Shown here: in pieces, positions 60,040-64,000 of the stretch | Layout of the letters: each line of letters begins with the position of its first letter | How positions within the stretch are numbered: position 1 is the first letter of the stretch | Origin: JBDTME01 sp964583795 | GTDB taxonomy: Bacteria; Patescibacteriota; Microgenomatia; UBA1400; PJMF01 | Assembly: GCA_964583795.1 (NCBI GenBank) | Contig: CAZOWX010000006.1 | Span: forward strand, 1-64,000 | Reading direction: 5' to 3' | Length of the DNA stretch: 64,000 bases | Program-made: the position numbers and the translations under genes | Notes under the pieces: generated by a model | The model's input: only the letters and a program-made list of their open reading frames with translations | Database searches by the model: none | Told to the model about the DNA's origin: nothing

Positions 60040-61704
60040 TTAAAAGTTAAGACTATAGGTGTTAACTTCATTTTTTGTTAATCCGGGTTTGATGACTGCA
60101 ACGAGTCCAGCTTTTGAATCACATATTTGAATGAGACGATTTCCGAGTTGTAAACTACAAGTTAAAGGAAAGAGCACCTCTCTGTGCCCGATGATCCACC
60201 TGAATTTTTTCAGAGCAGCACCTAAATTTTGCACTGTCTGTTCAACCCCATGTCTTATACCTTCTTCTCCGATGCCACTTGGAGGTTCTCTATTATCGGT
60301 CAGTGTGAGTTGCAATTGTGTGGAGACTTCTCCAGTGCGAATCTGTTCGCGAGTTAGTGGTTCAGATGGTGCAGAGTGAGAAACAATTGTGAACTGTCCG
60401 TTTCTGTGATTCATTTTTACCATGAGTGGTAGTGAATCTTCAAAAGCTTGCCACTCGTCGATAATATCGCCTGAAGATGTTGGTGAGTCGACTGCATCAC
60501 TAGAAGTTACGTTCAGCCAATACTCCATTGTTTCTCTCATCGCTTCTGTTTGATTTACTCCTCCTTTTTCGAATTCAATTCCTAATTCGTCAGTTGTTCC
60601 TCCTATGCCACGGATGTAATCATGATTCCCTCGCACGAAATGAACTTGATTCGGGAATGTCTGTTTGAGCTTCATCACCATTTGCATGGTACTTATGGAA
60701 GCGGAAACAACTTCTCGTAATTCACTCGGTTTTTTTCTCGACCATTGTGCTTTGCCTTGACTAGTTGACCAATCGCTGCCTTTTTCAGAGTGCACCCCGT
60801 CTCCCACAAACAGCAGATTTAAATTACCATCAATTAAATGCTGTAAGACTGTTTTTCTCTTTCCTTTAATCTCCATGTTGTTGCTCATTACTTTCATGAC
60901 AAACTCTCTCCTGCCGTGAAGATCTGCGACCACAATGGTAGGAAGATCAGAGTTCATCTCGACAAGTTTTGATCCTTCTTGTTGCAAAAGCTCGGTAGTT
61001 TCGTGTAAATCCTCTCGAAGTCTTTGAATGTATTCTTTTCGTTGTTTCTCATCAACTGGAATTTCTGACTGAGACAATAGGTATAATTGAGTTCTGATGA
61101 ATTCGACTTTTGGTTTTTTTCCTTCTCGTTCTAACAAAACCTGGAGGTTGAGGATGATCCCATTCAGTCCAGAATCGCTATAAGCCTTTGCTATGTTTTC
61201 AAATGTGAGAGTACTTGCAGAAATTGGCTGGCGAATAGTGTCGTTAAATCTTTCAAGAGCATCCCAAAGTAATGTGAGAAGTTGCTTATTATTGGGTAAT
61301 CTGTCTAAAGCAGTTTCGATTTCTTTAAAAAGATCTCGAATGCTTTTGAGTTTTAACCGAATTTGCAACCTTTCAATGTACTTTTCAAGGGTTTCCCTAT
61401 CATATTGCTCAATACTCAAATCATCGTTACCAAGTTCATCACGCATTGCCTCAGCTTGCTTTCGTAATGCGTATGTTTGAAGCCGCCGTATGTATGCTTC
61501 GAGACTTTCATTTGTATCTCGATTAAAATTGCCTGGATCAGAACTAAGAGTACGGCGCATTTCCTCAGCCTCTAATACTTGGTGATCATGGGTATCCAGG
61601 TCGTAACTCAGGATGAGATCACCACTATTGATCGCCCCACCTTCAGAACCCATAATTGCGGAGAAATTGTATTGAGAATAGTCAGGAGTATTGGGTTCAG
61701 CCAT
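60040..61704 (-). CDS. Calcineurin-like metallophosphatase with N-terminal helical repeats
   Basis: 554 residues. The C-terminal half (about 250-540) has the metallophosphatase motifs in order: IVVADLHGR (D-x-H), LLFVGDGVHS (GD), FVRGNHDYI (GNHD), and IVSHSAP (H), a set like PPP-family protein phosphatases and bis-tetraphosphatases. The N-terminal half is helical and carries three similar units built on E-x-Y-I-x-R-L-x (about 69-76, 109-116, 229-236). No membrane helix. Probably dephosphorylates a protein or nucleotide; a kinase-like protein is encoded at 44349. A TATAAT box lies 8 bp before the ATG. Confidence 0.85.
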   Translation of the reverse strand: MAEPNTPDYSQYNFSAIMGSEGGAINSGDLILSYDLDTHDHQVLEAEEMRRTLSSDPGNFNRDTNESLEAYIRRLQTYALRKQAEAMRDELGNDDLSIEQYDRETLEKYIERLQIRLKLKSIRDLFKEIETALDRLPNNKQLLTLLWDALERFNDTIRQPISASTLTFENIAKAYSDSGLNGIILNLQVLLEREGKKPKVEFIRTQLYLLSQSEIPVDEKQRKEYIQRLREDLHETTELLQQEGSKLVEMNSDLPTIVVADLHGRREFVMKVMSNNMEIKGKRKTVLQHLIDGNLNLLFVGDGVHSEKGSDWSTSQGKAQWSRKKPSELREVVSASISTMQMVMKLKQTFPNQVHFVRGNHDYIRGIGGTTDELGIEFEKGGVNQTEAMRETMEYWLNVTSSDAVDSPTSSGDIIDEWQAFEDSLPLMVKMNHRNGQFTIVSHSAPSEPLTREQIRTGEVSTQLQLTLTDNREPPSGIGEEGIRHGVEQTVQNLGAALKKFRWIIGHREVLFPLTCSLQLGNRLIQICDSKAGLVAVIKPGLTKNEVNTYSLNF

Positions 61705-61718
61705 GGAGTTTTATTATA
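61705..61718 (-). promoter_or_regulatory. -10 box of a probably leaderless metallophosphatase transcript
   Basis: Minus-strand TATAAT at 61713-61718, 8 bp before the ATG at 61704. Confidence 0.55.
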
Positions 61719-61769
61719 ACAAAAAACCTATAGTAGTTCAATTATCTATGTTTAGTGACCTGCTTATGT

Positions 61770-61782
61770 TAGAATTATGCCA
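61770..61782 (+). promoter_or_regulatory. -10 box of a probably leaderless transcript (61782 gene)
   Basis: TAGAAT at 61770-61775, 6 bp before the ATG. Confidence 0.5.
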
Positions 61783-62288
61783 TGAAAAAACCAAAGTTAT
61801 TGATTTTTCTCGTATTTGGAATAATTACTGTAATCAGTGGAGTGGCATTTTTACAGTTAAAACGTAGAAATTGGGGTACTAAGCCAGACAGTGCTACAAA
61901 TCAAAGTTCTGTTGCATCTATTATTGTTGGTGACGCGTACAAACAACAAAAAAATGATTCATATCAAATTGAAAACGTTTCAATTGATGGAAATATTCTT
62001 AAGATCAATGTTTCATATGGTGGAGGGTGTGGAGAACATACATTTTCATTATTTTGGGATAAGATGGTCGCAAAAAGTTTACCAGGACAATCAACACTCT
62101 ATCTAATCCACAATGCACATGAAGAAAGGTGTGAAGCTTTCTTACATAATAGTCTGAAGTTCGATTTAAGCACTTTAAGTTCTTCCACGAGTTTTCAACT
62201 GAGCAATGGGACTGAAGTAATTTTCCCAAAATGGATTGGTATTGATGCGAATGGTGATGCCAAGATTCAGGATAGTTGGCTGAAGTAA
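61782..62288 (+). CDS. Exported hypothetical protein
   Basis: 168 residues: N-terminal signal anchor (about 5-25), then a beta-rich domain with ILKINVSYGGGCGEHTFSLFWD, TLYLIHNAHEERCEAFLHNSLKFDLS. The G-G-G-C-x-x-H...H-N-A-x-x-x-x-C-E-A pattern (two Cys, two His) recurs, as I recall, in small exported proteins of other phyla; a disulfide or metal site is possible. Function unknown. Confidence 0.7.
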   Translation: MKKPKLLIFLVFGIITVISGVAFLQLKRRNWGTKPDSATNQSSVASIIVGDAYKQQKNDSYQIENVSIDGNILKINVSYGGGCGEHTFSLFWDKMVAKSLPGQSTLYLIHNAHEERCEAFLHNSLKFDLSTLSSSTSFQLSNGTEVIFPKWIGIDANGDAKIQDSWLK

Positions 62289-62291
62289 GAA

Positions 62292-62867
62292 TTAGGGAGT
62301 TAACGCCACAAACTTCTCCGGAAACTTCTTTTTTGCCAACTCCCATGCCGCTGTGGTCTGAACGCACCAAATTTCACCATTCATGATTTTCTCATCCAGT
62401 TCATCGAATGATAAAGTTATTACTTTAATTTCTTCATTCTCATCCAGTTTTTGATGTGTATTAAACGTACAGTTTTCTGCTAGAAAAAAGAAAACCGTTT
62501 CAGTATTTTTGCTCGATGCCACAATCATTTTGGCAAACTGTGTAATTTTATTTTTATCAGTCCTCACCCCGGTTTCTTCTTCTAACTCGTGCAAAGCTGT
62601 ATCGCTACTATCTGTATGATTTGCTTCAATTCTTCCTGCTGGGAATTGAGTCATTATTTCATCAGCTCCAGGTTTAAATTGTTGAATGAGAATGACTTTT
62701 TTGTCAGCAGTTAAAGGGACAATCATTGCAGCGTCACCCAATTTAGCAACAGTAAAATCACTAACTATACGGCCATTCGGCAACTCGTAGGTACGAGACT
62801 CGATCGGGAACCACTTGCTCGGTGAAACGTCTTTTGAGGAGAGCAACTTCCATTTTTTCGGGGTCAT
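62292..62867 (-). CDS. Nudix hydrolase, ADP-ribose pyrophosphatase-like
   Basis: 191 residues. AAMIVPLTADKKVILIQQFKPGADEIMTQFPAGRIE then TALHELEEETG: the Nudix box with His in place of the usual Arg of R-E-x2-E-E. The N-terminal YELPNGRIVSDF and the 'QFKPG...FPAG' stretch are typical of the ADP-ribose pyrophosphatase branch. Convergent with the preceding gene (3 bp apart). Confidence 0.88.
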   Translation of the reverse strand: MTPKKWKLLSSKDVSPSKWFPIESRTYELPNGRIVSDFTVAKLGDAAMIVPLTADKKVILIQQFKPGADEIMTQFPAGRIEANHTDSSDTALHELEEETGVRTDKNKITQFAKMIVASSKNTETVFFFLAENCTFNTHQKLDENEEIKVITLSFDELDEKIMNGEIWCVQTTAAWELAKKKFPEKFVALTP

Positions 62868-62881
62868 AGGAGGTTATTGTA
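62868..62881 (-). promoter_or_regulatory. -10 box of a probably leaderless Nudix transcript
   Basis: Minus-strand TACAAT at 62876-62881, 8 bp before the ATG at 62867. Confidence 0.55.
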
Positions 62882-62923
62882 GCAAAATGGAGGAAGAGAA
62901 GCTAAACAAAGAATGAGTAACTG

Positions 62924-63730
62924 CTATTGAGCGGTTTTTCTATCTTCTATTGCATCTTGTTCCATTTCAGGATGCCCTTGAAGGGTAATACTTTCTACAT
63001 CCATGAGGACAAGTTCTAAAGTATTTCCCTGTAGGCTGATAAAAATATTTGGATTGAGTCGGTCTGTTTGTTTGATACCATGTTCATTTTCCAAATACTG
63101 TTCAACCAAAAAAAGTGTGTCCTCAAACTCAGCAAATGTAAGCTCTCCTTTGAAAAAATCCGTTACGAGTTGTTCAGCATCATTAAGATCAGTTCCGTGC
63201 ACGAATTCATAGAGTGGGTAATAAAAGCTACAACTGGCTCCTTCATCGATTTCGATGAGTGCTTGGGCAGTTGGAATACGAATTCGCAACCTACCAGCAA
63301 AATTAATTGAAGTTAGCTTTTCAACAAGTGTTTTAAAATTAGGAGAAGTTATCGATTCAAGATAGTTTAAAATATCTTTTTCGGTTATGTTTTTTAAAAC
63401 TCTTCCGAGATAATTTGTTTTAAGAAGTTCCTTTTTTTGAGCTGCAGGTGCCCCCCAGAAGATAACATATTGGTGAGCTCCAATTGATACTTTTGACTTC
63501 GATCTAGACCCTTTTACTATTTCCTCAGCCTTTTTTTTAATTCCTTGTGTTCCCTCATAGAGCATTTCTTGTAAAGCTTTTGTATCAAAATGTGAATCGA
63601 AAACAGTAATACGGTAATTGCCTTGAACAGCTTGCTCTGACTTCGCAGTGAGTCCATGACGGATGTAATGGAAATTTCCGTAACACGAAGAAGGGTTAAT
63701 AAATACTTCGTTTTGTGCTGTTAGAGACAT
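62924..63730 (-). CDS. Unrecognised cytosolic protein
   Basis: 268 residues, no membrane helix. Mixed alpha/beta with HQYVIFWGAPAAQKKELLKTNYLGRVL, a GRLRIRIPTAQALIEIDEG strand pair and an acidic C-terminal third. No family recognised. Downstream of the initiator-like tRNA on the same strand but separated from it by a terminator. Confidence 0.65.
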   Translation of the reverse strand: MSLTAQNEVFINPSSCYGNFHYIRHGLTAKSEQAVQGNYRITVFDSHFDTKALQEMLYEGTQGIKKKAEEIVKGSRSKSKVSIGAHQYVIFWGAPAAQKKELLKTNYLGRVLKNITEKDILNYLESITSPNFKTLVEKLTSINFAGRLRIRIPTAQALIEIDEGASCSFYYPLYEFVHGTDLNDAEQLVTDFFKGELTFAEFEDTLFLVEQYLENEHGIKQTDRLNPNIFISLQGNTLELVLMDVESITLQGHPEMEQDAIEDRKTAQ

Positions 63731-63796
63731 TTGAGCGCTGAATCACTGTACTAGTGGTACTTGCGGCTATTTTATTTCGTTAGATAAAAATGTAAA

Positions 63797-63819
63797 GAAA
63801 AACCGCTCAATGGCGGTTT
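63797..63819 (-). terminator. Intrinsic terminator after the initiator-like tRNA
   Basis: Seven-bp stem AAACCGC (63800-63806) / GCGGTTT (63813-63819); on the minus strand a TTTCTTT run follows. T-rich flank on the other side too, so it may work in both directions. Confidence 0.75.
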
Positions 63820-63830
63820 CCCTTTTTATG

Positions 63831-63899
63831 TTGCGGGACTAGGAGTCGAACCTAGCCTGCGAGATTATGAGCCTCACGTGCACCGTACACTATCCCGCG
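63831..63899 (-). tRNA. Initiator-type tRNA-fMet(CAU) with a short D-arm
   Basis: 69 nt, no encoded CCA. Acceptor CGCGGGA / TCCCGCA gives the C1-A72 mismatch that marks bacterial initiators. Anticodon loop CTCATAA with CAT. T-arm CTAGG-TTCGACT-CCTAG. The D-arm GTGTACGGTGCAC is about 4-5 nt shorter than usual, and the anticodon stem (TGAGG / TCTCG) lacks the three G-C pairs of standard initiators. Confidence 0.85.
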
Positions 63900-63928
63900 C
63901 GATGGTCTTTGATGAGACCAGAGAGGTC

Positions 63929-63957
63929 ATTATAGGTGTCTCTGGGGTATTTGTCAA
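63929..63957 (-). promoter_or_regulatory. Consensus promoter of tRNA-fMet
   Basis: Minus strand: TTGACA (63952-63957), exactly 17 bp, TATAAT (63929-63934). The best promoter in the window. Confidence 0.9.
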
Positions 63958-64000
63958 AGATTTTTAGGTGTCAGGATTATTGCAGCGTTAGATTTTATTG

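Overview
The window looks like a chromosomal contig from a Patescibacteria/CPR bacterium, most likely of the Microgenomates type. The reasons are AT-rich DNA, dense short operons, many small membrane or exported proteins of unknown function with Thr/Pro-rich linkers, CPR-typical families (DUF5667-like, DUF5674, four-helix-bundle S23-like, monomeric B12-dependent NrdJ, type IV pilus PilN/PilO, tandem class A PBPs), and no biosynthetic operons. The lineage is inferred from gene content; no rRNA is present to place it. One 100-base N gap (28101-28200) lies in a tandem repeat.

Layout. 1-7.2 kb (minus strand): edge of a probable IS1595-type transposase, a sugar-phosphate transferase, two cell-surface proteins (one cohesin-like, one Fn3), PilN-PilO plus a third small pilus-cluster protein, and murJ. 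7.5-17.3 kb (plus): two paralogous exported proteins, rpsT, lepA, a PH-domain protein, a degenerate PPM-like membrane protein, smpB, cmk and small membrane proteins. 17.4-22.3 kb (minus): two tandem class A penicillin-binding proteins. 22.5-34 kb: gdhA, exported hypotheticals, a lone HEPN protein, a repeat-rich gap, a nucleotide-kinase-like protein, a CPBP-like membrane protein, and a beta-helix protein with a C-terminal dockerin. 34-37 kb: nrdR-nrdJ behind a promoter-adjacent palindrome. 37-44.3 kb: FHA-like protein, YidC/Oxa1-like insertase, SPFH protein, peptidase S51, cupin. 44.3-54.8 kb: a divergent protein-kinase-like protein, groES / S23-like gene / groEL under a CIRCE-overlapped promoter, a large protein with a RelE-like C-terminus, a patatin, a divergent pair of CDP-alcohol-phosphotransferase-like membrane proteins, and an unrecognised 502-residue protein. 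55-64 kb: tRNA-Met(CAU), a DUF5674 gene split by a small TA-flanked transposable element, two Nudix hydrolases, a cyclase-family gene with two in-frame UGA codons at conserved glycine positions, a HepT/MntA toxin-antitoxin pair, a HAD hydrolase, a metallophosphatase with N-terminal repeats, and an initiator-like tRNA.

Working together: envelope building (sugar transferase, MurJ, PBPs, YidC-like insertase, pili), translation and quality control (S20, LepA, SmpB, tRNAs, GroESL), and nucleotide supply (Cmk, NrdR/NrdJ) form the core. Around them is a layer of surface proteins that may attach to each other (cohesin/dockerin) and a phospho-signalling-like set (kinase-like, PPM-like, FHA-like and metallophosphatase proteins).

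Non-coding DNA is unusually rich. It holds many degenerate 7-bp tandem arrays (also one inside gdhA), paired REP-like palindromes with GTCATCC/GGATCT ends, 21-bp TTGAGT-N9-ACTCAA palindromes, and at least fifteen -10 boxes placed 6-9 bp before an ATG, which suggests widespread leaderless transcription. The most striking items are the UGA-interrupted cyclase gene and the MITE whose exact removal restores the DUF5674 reading frame.
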